Shown here one piece after another: positions 17,455 to 24,301 of a stretch of 24,795 nt of DNA; position 1 is the stretch's first letter, and each line of letters opens with the position of its first letter. The position numbers and the translations under genes are program-made. Under the pieces are notes generated by a model, which was not told the DNA's origin, ran no database searches, and worked only from the letters and a program-made list of their open reading frames with translations. The stretch comes from a virus. The DNA is taken from IMG/VR virus record IMGVR_UViG_3300025828_000180, positions 1 through 24,795 of that record, one strand, 5' to 3'.

Positions 17455-18336
17455 TTATGAACCGAATGTGTAGCTTTCGGATTCGTCACAGTCAATCTGA
17501 ACGACCTTCTCTTCTTCCATGCGAGTCGCACCGAATGTTGCACAGTAGTAAACCTGTGTAGAGAAAGACTTGTCAGCGCGCTCTTCGATACGAGCCATGA
17601 CGTCCTTACCAACAGCAAGCTTCATGCCATCTTCTGCCCATGCAAAGCAAGTACGGATGTTACCGGCCTTGCCAAGACGGTTAGAAACGATGAACTTGAA
17701 GCCCATGAATGTGTCTACTTCACCGCGGACCAGAGCCTTAACAGTGTTGAAGTCAGACGACGTTACCGCAGTCTCGTTCAACAGACGCTGGATCTGGAAG
17801 GGTGAGCAAACAAGGTATCGAGCAATGCTTGGATCGACAGAGTTAACGTCAAGCTTTTGCTTTGCTTCGATCAACTTCTCGATAGTCAGGTCAACAGAAC
17901 CGTTAGCAATCTGCTGTGCAGAAGGCAATGTAGTGCTAGTAGAGCCAGACTTACCAGTTTTTGCAGTGCCAGTAGCAGCCGCAATGATTGAATCGTCCAT
18001 TGCACGACCCATTGCAGCAGCCGCAGTACGGGCATATGCAGAAGTTGGATCAATTAACATACGAACTTTATCCGCATCGTCAATCAGGTCAGCCCATTCG
18101 TAGCTGTCCATAGTGACCATACGGCGAGAGTGTGGAGTATCCAAGATTGGTGTGTCAGAGTGACGTGAAGTACGCTTCACCGCCGCAGACTGACCTACCT
18201 GGTCAAAGAACGCCTTTTCACCTGTAACTGATTCCTCAGATACAGAACCACGCAGCAAGCTGCCCATCTGCTGTGAAAGCAACTGGACATTGCTGCTAAA
18301 CTGCTGCACGAATGCAGTTGTAATTTGCGTAGACAT
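17455..18336 (-). CDS. Major capsid protein, HK97 fold, 293 aa
   Basis: Shell-forming protein. Its place right after the scaffold gene and before a terminator, its strong GGAGA ribosome-binding site, and its length suit a podophage capsid protein. Typical pieces are the N-terminal helix region (FVQQFSSNVQLLSQQMGS), RRMVTMDSYEWADLIDDADK, the helix TAAAAMGRAMDDSIIAAA corresponding to the spine helix region, and the A-domain-like SIARYLVCSPFQIQRLLNET. FMGFKFIVSNRL and the C-terminal EEEKVVQIDCDES complete the fold. There is no obvious long delta domain, so assembly probably depends on the separate scaffold encoded just upstream. Confidence 0.9.
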   Translation of the reverse strand: MSTQITTAFVQQFSSNVQLLSQQMGSLLRGSVSEESVTGEKAFFDQVGQSAAVKRTSRHSDTPILDTPHSRRMVTMDSYEWADLIDDADKVRMLIDPTSAYARTAAAAMGRAMDDSIIAAATGTAKTGKSGSTSTTLPSAQQIANGSVDLTIEKLIEAKQKLDVNSVDPSIARYLVCSPFQIQRLLNETAVTSSDFNTVKALVRGEVDTFMGFKFIVSNRLGKAGNIRTCFAWAEDGMKLAVGKDVMARIEERADKSFSTQVYYCATFGATRMEEEKVVQIDCDESESYTFGS

Positions 18337-18375
18337 AATCGTCTCCTGTTAGCAATGTAAAGTTGGTTTCGCTAC

Positions 18376-18423
18376 CCGGTGAACACCGGACGAGAGTTTG
18401 TTTGACAGTTTACGTCGCTGTCA
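18376..18423. promoter_or_regulatory. Two inverted repeats in the leader of the capsid gene
   Basis: The 84-base gap before the capsid gene contains CCGGTG-AA-CACCGG (18376-18389) and TGACAG-N9-CTGTCA (18403-18423). The second includes the TGA stop of the 69-aa gene. Neither is followed by a T-run, so they are not classic terminators. They could be mRNA-stabilising hairpins, processing sites or binding sites. A weak -35/-10 pair reading leftward (TTCACC, 17 bases, TTACAT) overlaps the first repeat, but it matches the consensus poorly. Confidence 0.45.
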
Positions 18424-18630
18424 CACGGCAGGGGCTTTCGCTTGTCCTGTCTTCGGAGTGCTACTCTTTCCCCGGGCGCTAGGCTTGTCGGTAGGTTTTT
18501 CGCACCACGCTAAGAATTGATCCGATACCACGAGGGCATTGCGGATCATCTCAGGTGTTCCAAACTCGAGTGTACTCCTCAAAACCTGAAGTTTAAACTC
18601 TCTGTCTGATAATTTTTCACCCTGTGGCAT
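18421..18630 (-). CDS. Small protein after scaffold gene, 69 aa, function unknown
   Basis: Overlaps the end of the scaffold gene by 14 bases, with GGAGG four bases upstream of its ATG inside that gene. Residues 1-45 look helical (FKLQVLRSTLEFGTPEMIRN). Residues 46-69 form a flexible Lys/Pro/Ser tail (KPSARGKSSTPKTGQAKAPA). A basic unstructured tail next to scaffold and capsid may contact DNA or capsid interior. This is speculation. I do not recognise a family. Confidence 0.7.
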   Translation of the reverse strand: MPQGEKLSDREFKLQVLRSTLEFGTPEMIRNALVVSDQFLAWCEKPTDKPSARGKSSTPKTGQAKAPAV

Positions 18631-19447
18631 ATTCCCTCCACTTCATCGCTTCTTGGACATACCAATGGTGTTCAGGATGACGCTGATCCCAGTAAGGCGT
18701 ATTAGGCGCAGTCAGCTCCATGACCTTGGCCTGTGCATCGTTTGGTGTCACACCGCCGCTAGTCTTAACGCCTTCAAGCGTATCCTCGCCTACCTTGTCG
18801 CGCAGATACACACCCATGTTAGCCAGCATGCGAATGACTTCTGGGTTATCACCTAGCATCGTGCCATCGGCAAGCTGCACTTCGGTTAGTTCAGGATTGC
18901 CGAACTCAGACAGTACGCCGTTAGCCAGCGCCATGCGGTCATCGAATGCCTGGCCGTACTCTTTGCGTAGCTCGCTTTCTACTTGCTCGACACGCGCCTG
19001 GGCTTCTACACCCATGCTTTCTGCATCAGCAAACTGCATTTCGTTGTAAGCATCGAGCATCATCTGCGCTTGCTGTGGGTTCATCCCAGCCTTGTGCGCG
19101 GTTTCCTTGAACCATGACACCATGCCATCGTCCATCTCTGCGCCTTCGGGAATGTTGTTATAGGCAAGTTCATACCCATCGGGTGACTCTGGGCGGCCTA
19201 GCTTGGCATAGACTTCACCCCATTCGTCTGCGGTAGCGCTCTTGCCAGGCAAGGCTACCTTATCAGCGCCAACCATCTGCTGTGCATGGACATAGCTTTT
19301 AGCCAGTGCGCCGATATCGTTAATGTGTTCGAGACTTGAGTGTCCTCGTATCTCTTCGGGAATGCTAGATTTCCAGTCTTCAACAGACTGAGCTACCTCT
19401 GGTGCATCGACTGCCTCAGAGACTACAGCTACCTGTTCTTCACTCAT
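18617..19447 (-). CDS. Capsid scaffolding / assembly protein, 276 aa
   Basis: Acidic, mostly helical protein directly upstream of the capsid gene. The beginning is disordered and acidic (EQVAVVSEAVDAPEVAQSVE), followed by IPEEIRGHSSLEHINDIGAL and ALAKSYVHAQQMVGADKVAL, which are typical of podophage scaffold (gp9-like) proteins. SATADEWGEVYAKLGRPESP and DGYELAY are also characteristic. The C-terminal helix region (HPEHHWYVQEAMKWREYATG) is the usual site of capsid contact. The start overlaps the Bbp19-like gene by eight bases (ATGAGTGA). It guides shell assembly and is then lost. Confidence 0.87.
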   Translation of the reverse strand: MSEEQVAVVSEAVDAPEVAQSVEDWKSSIPEEIRGHSSLEHINDIGALAKSYVHAQQMVGADKVALPGKSATADEWGEVYAKLGRPESPDGYELAYNNIPEGAEMDDGMVSWFKETAHKAGMNPQQAQMMLDAYNEMQFADAESMGVEAQARVEQVESELRKEYGQAFDDRMALANGVLSEFGNPELTEVQLADGTMLGDNPEVIRMLANMGVYLRDKVGEDTLEGVKTSGGVTPNDAQAKVMELTAPNTPYWDQRHPEHHWYVQEAMKWREYATG

Positions 19448-19664
19448 TGATCTGATCCTTTAGTTTTTGATCCCAATCTGCCAGCATGTTTTTGAGAAAC
19501 AGCACTACCGTGCGCTGGCCTTCACGATAGGCTGTCTCCGTCGGATCGGACGAAAATGTGGATGTGGTTAGATGAAACCGAGACTCTAGGTGCTCTAATG
19601 CTTTTTGCCCGTCTTCAGTTTCAAATGTTCTTTTGTATACGCCCTTGATTTCATCAGGTGTCAT
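19440..19664 (-). CDS. Bbp19-like small phage protein, 74 aa
   Basis: Resembles the Bbp19 family named after Bordetella phage BPP-1: IKGVYKRTFETEDGQKALEH, then LESRFHLTTSTF and TAYREGQRTVVLFLKNML. The molecular function of this family is unknown. It is regularly found between portal and scaffold genes. The start overlaps the portal stop by four bases (ATGA), with GGAGG four bases upstream. Its stop overlaps the scaffold start. No membrane segment is seen. Confidence 0.8.
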   Translation of the reverse strand: MTPDEIKGVYKRTFETEDGQKALEHLESRFHLTTSTFSSDPTETAYREGQRTVVLFLKNMLADWDQKLKDQINE

Positions 19665-21265
19665 TGACCCTCCAATGCTCTATAGGCAGGTGCGGCTTGT
19701 CCTGCGGCCTCCATTAACTGCACGGCTTGCTGCTGTTCAGCTGCCGCTTCTTCTGCTTCTTGTCGGTTTTGTCGTATTTCAGCTACCTGGTCATTGCCAC
19801 GGATTGTCGATGCAGGAACGCCCAATACCTTGAGCAGGTACTTAGACATGCCATCAATGTCAATGTAATCCATAGCAGCTTGGTCAATCTGCGATAGCGG
19901 CATGAATAGCTCGATCATGCGTAGCGCCGATTGGATATCACCGGACCGTTGTGCTTTAGCCAGCGGTGATACGTATTCGATTTCGATATCCGAGTCGCGC
20001 ATAAAGTCAGGCGCAGGGTTAAACGCCTTGGCTCGCACCATCAGGTTATACACGCGGCCAATCATGGGTTGCAGTAGTTCAGCCTGTAAGCGTCCAAGAA
20101 CTGGACCGAGCAAGCGCATCTTCTCTTCGGTACGCTGCACGACTTCGGTCGCTGTCATCTGCGGACCTTGGCTCATAATGAGCTGGTCAACGTAGAAGGC
20201 AGACTCGATAGAGCGACGACGCTGCTCTTCCATGTTGAGACCCAATGGATTGTTAGCCCCTATATTTAGTGGTTCAAGACGGTCGCGGGTACCAGATCTG
20301 TAAAAGTTAAGGCCACCAGGTACAGTACGGATGGGTAGCATAAACCCATCGTCAGGCACCATCAGCGGTGGATCGACCTGCTTCTGCGCTGCACGAATGG
20401 TTACTTCTGACATCTTGTTAAGCATTTTGATATCAGGGAGCGCTGTCATTGCCGGTGATCGGCCATAGCCAATCTCAAAGCTGGCCTTTAGGAAGCGCGG
20501 TGCGACGTAAGGAAACTCTTCAAAACCAGACTCACTGAGAACAGTACGGCTGCCGGGGTCGAGATAGACCGAGGCAAACGGCATATTCTTGTTGTCTTTG
20601 CGAGTGGTATTGCGCTCATCGCGTGGGTATACCGCATGGATCAACGTGATTTCTTGGTACGGATCTTTCTTAGCGGCATTGATAATCTTGTTGTCTACAA
20701 TCTCTTCGCCAAAGCGCTGGATGATTGCCCTGGCTGGCATCTTAAACTGACGGAATACGGTATCGACGCGGCCCTTGTCATCTTCTGACAGATAGACTTC
20801 AGCGCAGTGTTTGGTAGAGAAACGGACCTGCGAGTCTGGATCTGACTCGATAAACATAACGCCGGTGCCAAAGCAGATAAGATCGGAATACAGCTCATGG
20901 ATCTGCTCTTGGAAGTTAGAGCGGTTGAACGCCAGGTACATATCGTCCTCGACGGACTCTAACCATTCCTTGGCTTCATCGTTTTCATCAAGCTCTTTGT
21001 TTCGAAATCTTAGGGAAAACCAGCGGGTAGCTGCATTAGTCAACATGCCGTGCAAACTAGCCGCCATGAGTTCTGCTGCATGGATAGCAGTAGAGTCAAA
21101 GATTAGCTCAGTGCGCTTATCGCCATCTGTTCGCTTCTTAGTGATATCTGCCTTGCGGGGAATCACATAGTCTGCGATTTCCTGCCAGTGACTCTCCCAA
21201 ACCTGCCGTTGTGTAGACAGACTTTGGAAGCGCCTCATCAAATCAGCGCCTAATTCATCGGCCAT
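19661..21265 (-). CDS. Portal (head-tail connector) protein, 534 aa
   Basis: Dodecameric portal of the podophage head-tail connector family. Hallmarks are RQVWESHWQEIADYVIPRKA near residue 30, LMAASLHGMLTNAATRWFSL near 68, FGTGVMFIE near 130, and APRFLKASFEIGYGRSPAMT near 260 followed by ALPDIKMLNKM. QGPQMTATEVVQRTEEKMRL near 355 is the clip/stem helix region. Length matches the T7 gp8 class. AGGGG precedes ATG 21265. A parS-like palindrome occupies the short gap upstream. The C-terminus is Gln/Ala/Glu-rich (EAEEAAAEQQQAVQLMEAA). Confidence 0.93.
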   Translation of the reverse strand: MADELGADLMRRFQSLSTQRQVWESHWQEIADYVIPRKADITKKRTDGDKRTELIFDSTAIHAAELMAASLHGMLTNAATRWFSLRFRNKELDENDEAKEWLESVEDDMYLAFNRSNFQEQIHELYSDLICFGTGVMFIESDPDSQVRFSTKHCAEVYLSEDDKGRVDTVFRQFKMPARAIIQRFGEEIVDNKIINAAKKDPYQEITLIHAVYPRDERNTTRKDNKNMPFASVYLDPGSRTVLSESGFEEFPYVAPRFLKASFEIGYGRSPAMTALPDIKMLNKMSEVTIRAAQKQVDPPLMVPDDGFMLPIRTVPGGLNFYRSGTRDRLEPLNIGANNPLGLNMEEQRRRSIESAFYVDQLIMSQGPQMTATEVVQRTEEKMRLLGPVLGRLQAELLQPMIGRVYNLMVRAKAFNPAPDFMRDSDIEIEYVSPLAKAQRSGDIQSALRMIELFMPLSQIDQAAMDYIDIDGMSKYLLKVLGVPASTIRGNDQVAEIRQNRQEAEEAAAEQQQAVQLMEAAGQAAPAYRALEGQ

Positions 21266-21278
21266 GTTTTTCCCCTAA

Positions 21279-21294
21279 TGTTCTACGTGGAACA
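21279..21294. promoter_or_regulatory. parS-like 16-bp palindrome upstream of portal gene
   Basis: Plus strand reads TGTTCTACGTGGAACA and minus strand reads TGTTCCACGTAGAACA. This differs at a single position from the gammaproteobacterial chromosomal parS site TGTTCCACGTGGAACA, which ParB binds. It fills most of the 30-base gap between the 115-aa gene and the portal gene. No T-run follows, so it is not an intrinsic terminator. It could instead be a simple hairpin or an operator for a phage protein. The match is seen directly and binding is inference. Confidence 0.5.
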
Positions 21295-21295
21295 G

Positions 21296-21643
21296 CTAGC
21301 TGCCCAATAATGTCTTTCGTTGTACGCTCGCCTGCCCTGTTAAACCCATCGGGCTAGTAGCAACACCACGAGCACGTCTTCGCCGGTAAAGCTCGCGGGT
21401 TGCCTCTTCCTGGTTCTCGGTTGCACCACTAAGCGCTGCGAGTGGTCGAATAGCCTGGCGATCAACTGCACCAGCGGGCTGTGTTTGTTCTTGCACGATC
21501 TTTGGCGTACCCGTTATAGCTTTTGCAAGATTGCTAGTTTCCCGCTGAAGAATATCTTTTTGGGCTTTTAGTCCAATAGTGCGATCAAACTTCTCACCCG
21601 CCTTGCGGATTGCCTTGCCTACTTTTTTGACTGGCTTGCTCAT
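21296..21643 (-). CDS. Basic small protein, 115 aa, possible tail or head accessory
   Basis: I start it at ATG 21643 (MSKPVKKVGKAIRKAGEKFD), which follows the GNAT-like stop as TGATATG with GGGGA upstream. The longer reading would overlap the preceding gene. The first 30 residues are strongly basic and helical. The C-terminus (RRRRARGVATSPMGLTGQAS, then VQRKTLLGS) carries an ending that also appears in modified form in the 73-aa protein two genes upstream (TILTGPRGLLDSETKRKKLG). From memory, small podophage proteins of the T7 gp7.3 type have similar endings and associate with virion tails. That link is tentative. Confidence 0.68.
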   Translation of the reverse strand: MSKPVKKVGKAIRKAGEKFDRTIGLKAQKDILQRETSNLAKAITGTPKIVQEQTQPAGAVDRQAIRPLAALSGATENQEEATRELYRRRRARGVATSPMGLTGQASVQRKTLLGS

Positions 21644-21644
21644 A

Positions 21645-22040
21645 TCATCCCCATTTGTGCGGTAGGTCCAGTACCGCGCCATCATCTGTCATGTAGCCGC
21701 CCATCCTAAGCAGCATTTCAGTTTGCGAGTTTTCCACAAGGATGCGATCAACGCCAGATACCCAAGCTACGCTAAACAACGCATTCATTAGCCGCCTGCT
21801 AAAGAATCGCCGCTGGTAATCAGGTAAAATTAGCGTATGCGCTGTCCATGTCGATTCATCGCCCTCTACCGCATAACACCAAAAGAAACCCGCAATTTGG
21901 TCCTTGACTTCGCATGTTACAACAAAAGCGTAGTCAATGATTCGTCTGTGCTCTTCCCGATACGGATAGTCATACCTCTCCATGTAATCAAGAAGTACAT
22001 CTTGAGACAGCTTAGCGTCATGTATTCTTGGGCGTATCAC
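21645..22040 (-). CDS. GNAT-like protein, 131 aa, with degenerate acetyl-CoA motif
   Basis: Looks like a compact GNAT (acyl-CoA N-acyltransferase) fold: strand and helix at 1-20, beta strands FVVTCEVKDQIAGFFWCYAV (39-58) and STWTAHTLILPDY (63-75), a helix SRRLMNALFSVAWVSG, and a closing region ILVENSQTEMLLRMGGYMTD. The usual acetyl-CoA loop (Q/R-x-x-G-x-G/A) is replaced by YQRRFFSRRL, with no glycines, so catalytic activity is doubtful. The start is GTG 22040, overlapping the previous gene by 23 bases with only a weak ribosome-binding site. A later ATG would lose the first strand. Genes like this recur between terminase and portal in podophages. The role is unknown. Confidence 0.65.
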   Translation of the reverse strand: MIRPRIHDAKLSQDVLLDYMERYDYPYREEHRRIIDYAFVVTCEVKDQIAGFFWCYAVEGDESTWTAHTLILPDYQRRFFSRRLMNALFSVAWVSGVDRILVENSQTEMLLRMGGYMTDDGAVLDLPHKWG

Positions 22041-22239
22041 CGGCGCCTAGCTTCTTTCGCTTGGTTTCGGAATCGAGTAATCCCCGTGGGCCAGTCAGAA
22101 TAGTTTGCTGTCTGCCAACACGCCGAGGATCAAATAGCTTCTTCTTTAGCCTTTCTTGCTCCCCTTCGTAAATCGGCTCGATCGGAACCATAGGAGGCGG
22201 GGGCGGAGCTGCCGGTACTTTAATCTTAGGTCTACCCAT
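22018..22239 (-). CDS. Proline-rich small protein, 73 aa
   Basis: Begins MGRPKIKVPAAPPPPPMVPI, a flexible polyproline stretch, then a charged helix (YEGEQERLKKKLFDPRRVGR), and an ending TILTGPRGLLDSETKRKKLG. That ending resembles the C-terminus of the 115-aa protein. GAGG lies eight bases upstream of ATG 22239, which is two bases after the large terminase stop. Likely an intrinsically disordered small virion or assembly protein. No defined family is claimed. Confidence 0.7.
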   Translation of the reverse strand: MGRPKIKVPAAPPPPPMVPIEPIYEGEQERLKKKLFDPRRVGRQQTILTGPRGLLDSETKRKKLGAGDTPKNT

Positions 22240-22241
22240 TC

Positions 22242-23528
22242 TTAAATCCTCGCTGAGAAAGGGTTATATGATGAATCTGCAATCGCTTGCGGTGGTCTGC
22301 CATCATGCAACGTATTGTCTTTGATGCCAACCGCTAGGTAGCGGAACGCATCGGCAGCGTGGCTAGACCAGTCATGCACAGGCGTTGCACGGAAACTTCT
22401 GGACTTCTCATTGTACGCACGATGGTACTGACGTAAGCACTCTAGCCCCGCTTGGCAGGTGTCTCGGTCGAATAGGCATCGCGGGATAAGCATTTGCGCG
22501 GCATGTATGCCGTCCTCCAATGGGAGCTTTGGAATTACTCGGAAGTTAATGCCGAGGTCAAAGGAAACTTCGCGTCGTGATTTGCCACTACCCAACTCCC
22601 TAACCTCGATATCATGCGGCGCATTATGTGTGCCATAGAGATAACCCTTGGCTTGCAGGACTTCAGCATAATGCGGCAATCCCTCATTTCTATTCTCGTA
22701 GAAATCAATGACGTGTACCGCACGTCCTACGCTTTGGGTAAACCAGATAGCCGTACTATCCCCTACACCCAAATCCCACCACGTATCTACTCGGGTAGCC
22801 GGGTCATGGGGAACCTCAGTGATGCGCCCCTTTTCGTGGAGTGCCTGTAGCTCTTTTCCGTAAATGGCCCCTGGCACATTCGCAACCCAAGAGCACTCAA
22901 ACTCCTGCTCAAACTGATCGGGAGACATCATGGCCTTAGCAGCCTCTAGCTCCTCCTCATCTAAAATGCCTGTTTCACTGGCCTTATAGACTTGAGTAAA
23001 CCAATCCTTCTGACCGCTAGCAGCGTCATATAGCTCATAGAACGCATTGTGACCACGGGGTGTACCAATGAATAATGCCCAGCCCTTTCGGTCGGATAGG
23101 GCGGGTCTGATGATCTCTGGAAAGAGCGACTCAGGCATATCGGCCATCTCGTCGAGTACAGCACCATCAAGATAGATACCCCGCAAGCTATCAGGGTTCT
23201 CAGATCCTAATAACTGTATCCTGGCACCATTGGGCAGATCAGCCCGCAATTCTGTCTCATGGAAGCGCACCATCGGTATGGCACTAGCGAACTGTTTTAG
23301 GTAATCCCATGCCACAGCTTTTGCTTGGCGATAGGTCGGCGCTATGTAAGCAAAGCGCGGGTTGGTCTTGTCGGATAGAATGGCATCTCTCAGCAGGTGG
23401 TTGATCGCCATAACGGTTTTACCGAAACGACGATGGCATACCACGACACCCCAGCGATGAGTCTGCAGTTGGTTATGCAAGTCAGCCTGTAGCTTTCTTG
23501 GCTTATAGGGGATGTATATCTCAGTCAT
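22242..23528 (-). CDS. terL: Terminase large subunit, 428 aa
   Basis: Packaging motor with ATPase and nuclease domains. The Walker A-like motif is CHRRFGKT (residues 31-38). The Walker B region YLDGAVLDE is at 119-127, with D126 and E127 as likely catalytic acids. The coupling motif IGTPRGHNAFYELY is near 154-167. The nuclease domain begins around WWDLGVGDS (250-258, D252), with VIDFYEN (D275) and VHDWSSHAADAFRY (D386, D393) as probable metal ligands. The gene starts at ATG 23528, overlapping the preceding gene by four bases (ATGA). Length and motif order are normal for the family. Confidence 0.96.
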   Translation of the reverse strand: MTEIYIPYKPRKLQADLHNQLQTHRWGVVVCHRRFGKTVMAINHLLRDAILSDKTNPRFAYIAPTYRQAKAVAWDYLKQFASAIPMVRFHETELRADLPNGARIQLLGSENPDSLRGIYLDGAVLDEMADMPESLFPEIIRPALSDRKGWALFIGTPRGHNAFYELYDAASGQKDWFTQVYKASETGILDEEELEAAKAMMSPDQFEQEFECSWVANVPGAIYGKELQALHEKGRITEVPHDPATRVDTWWDLGVGDSTAIWFTQSVGRAVHVIDFYENRNEGLPHYAEVLQAKGYLYGTHNAPHDIEVRELGSGKSRREVSFDLGINFRVIPKLPLEDGIHAAQMLIPRCLFDRDTCQAGLECLRQYHRAYNEKSRSFRATPVHDWSSHAADAFRYLAVGIKDNTLHDGRPPQAIADSSYNPFSARI

Positions 23529-23731
23529 CGTTTAAGAGATTGACTGTCGTCAGGCATCAGATGCCCAACAAACACCGTATGAGCCTTCTTGAATTCAGAT
23601 AACAAGTCTTCGAGTGCCAGCAGGTCTATGCGCTCGCCATGAGCTTGTGATCGTTCCATAGACTGCCATTGAGTCAACGCCCTGGATTGCGCTGCCATTA
23701 ACTTTTCGTATTGGTCCCTTGTAAGCTGCAT
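23525..23731 (-). CDS. Small protein between the terminase genes, 68 aa
   Basis: Helical and moderately charged (MQLTRDQYEKLMAAQSRALT, then LLALEDLLSEFKKAHTVFVG). GAGGAC precedes ATG 23731, which lies seven bases after the small-terminase stop. The end overlaps the large-terminase start by four bases, so it is almost certainly translated with it. It has no recognised motif. Being inserted between the two terminase genes, it may assist packaging. Function is unknown. Confidence 0.75.
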   Translation of the reverse strand: MQLTRDQYEKLMAAQSRALTQWQSMERSQAHGERIDLLALEDLLSEFKKAHTVFVGHLMPDDSQSLKR

Positions 23732-23738
23732 GTTGTCC

Positions 23739-24152
23739 TCACTGGTTACTGTCGTCCCACTTCAGTGTGATAGTGCCGCTGACCTTGGTGTCATTGTCTT
23801 CGGCCTTATTGCGAACCCCCAGAGGTGCTAATTGTCTTACGTACTTATCTTTCTGATCTGTCTCTAGCCTACGGCGCTGTACTTCCGCCATGGCGAGTTT
23901 TGGGTCATCAGGTAATGGCTGCTCGATAATATCAATAATCTGATCTCTCAAGACTTCAGCCTGCAACGCTCTTGCTCTGCGATATTCCTGGTATGCCTCA
24001 TCGCTATCTTGCACATGCCGCAATACCGTCTTCCATGAAGGGTACTTAGCATTCTCATTACAGATGCGGGTTAGCGACATGCCATCGGCTATCTGCTCAC
24101 AGATTTCCGAGAATTGCTGCTTTGTCAGTCTAGGCTTTCTAGGCAATGCCAT
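23739..24152 (-). CDS. terS: Terminase small subunit, 137 aa
   Basis: DNA-recognition partner of the large terminase. I chose ATG 24152 (MALPRKPRLTKQQFSEICEQ), which has TAGGAG close upstream. A longer open frame to 24329 would run through a terminator and non-coding DNA and looks spurious. Residues about 10-45 form a helix-turn-helix (QIADGMSLTRICNENAKYPS, then WKTVLRHV) typical of small terminases. Residues 51-100 form long helices for oligomerisation (EYRRARALQAEVLRDQIIDI). The acidic end (VSGTITLKWDDSNQ) is probably the large-terminase contact. First gene of the leftward block. Confidence 0.85.
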   Translation of the reverse strand: MALPRKPRLTKQQFSEICEQIADGMSLTRICNENAKYPSWKTVLRHVQDSDEAYQEYRRARALQAEVLRDQIIDIIEQPLPDDPKLAMAEVQRRRLETDQKDKYVRQLAPLGVRNKAEDNDTKVSGTITLKWDDSNQ

Positions 24153-24176
24153 CGCTCCTAAAAGATTGACTCCATC

Positions 24177-24217
24177 AAAAAAAGCCCCGCCGTAAAAAAT
24201 TGTCTCCGCCACGGGGC
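24177..24217 (-). terminator. Intrinsic terminator / possible attenuator upstream of small terminase gene
   Basis: On the minus strand GCCCCG (24217-24212) pairs with CGGGGC (24189-24184), followed at once by seven T residues (24183-24177). The loop is 22 bases and holds a run of six T. It lies downstream of the leftward promoter and 25 bases before the small-terminase ATG. The structure is well formed for leftward transcripts. The plus strand has no T-run after the stem. Its position suggests regulated read-through into the late genes. Confidence 0.72.
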
Positions 24218-24253
24218 AATGTATATGGGAGGCCAACATGCATTGGCTCGCTA

Positions 24254-24282
24254 ATAATAGGCTTGGCAGGCTGTGAAAGCAA
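24254..24282 (-). promoter_or_regulatory. Sigma70-like leftward promoter for packaging and virion genes
   Basis: Minus strand has TTGCTT (24282-24277), a 17-base spacer, and TATTAT (24259-24254, five of six matches to TATAAT). Transcription would start near 24247 and enter a leader of about 95 bases. That leader contains the small hairpin at 24232-24247 and then the terminator before the small-terminase gene. The -35 box matches the consensus in only three positions, so activity may be modest or need an activator. Confidence 0.5.
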
Positions 24283-24301
24283 GAGACTGTGTTGTGGTCG
24301 G

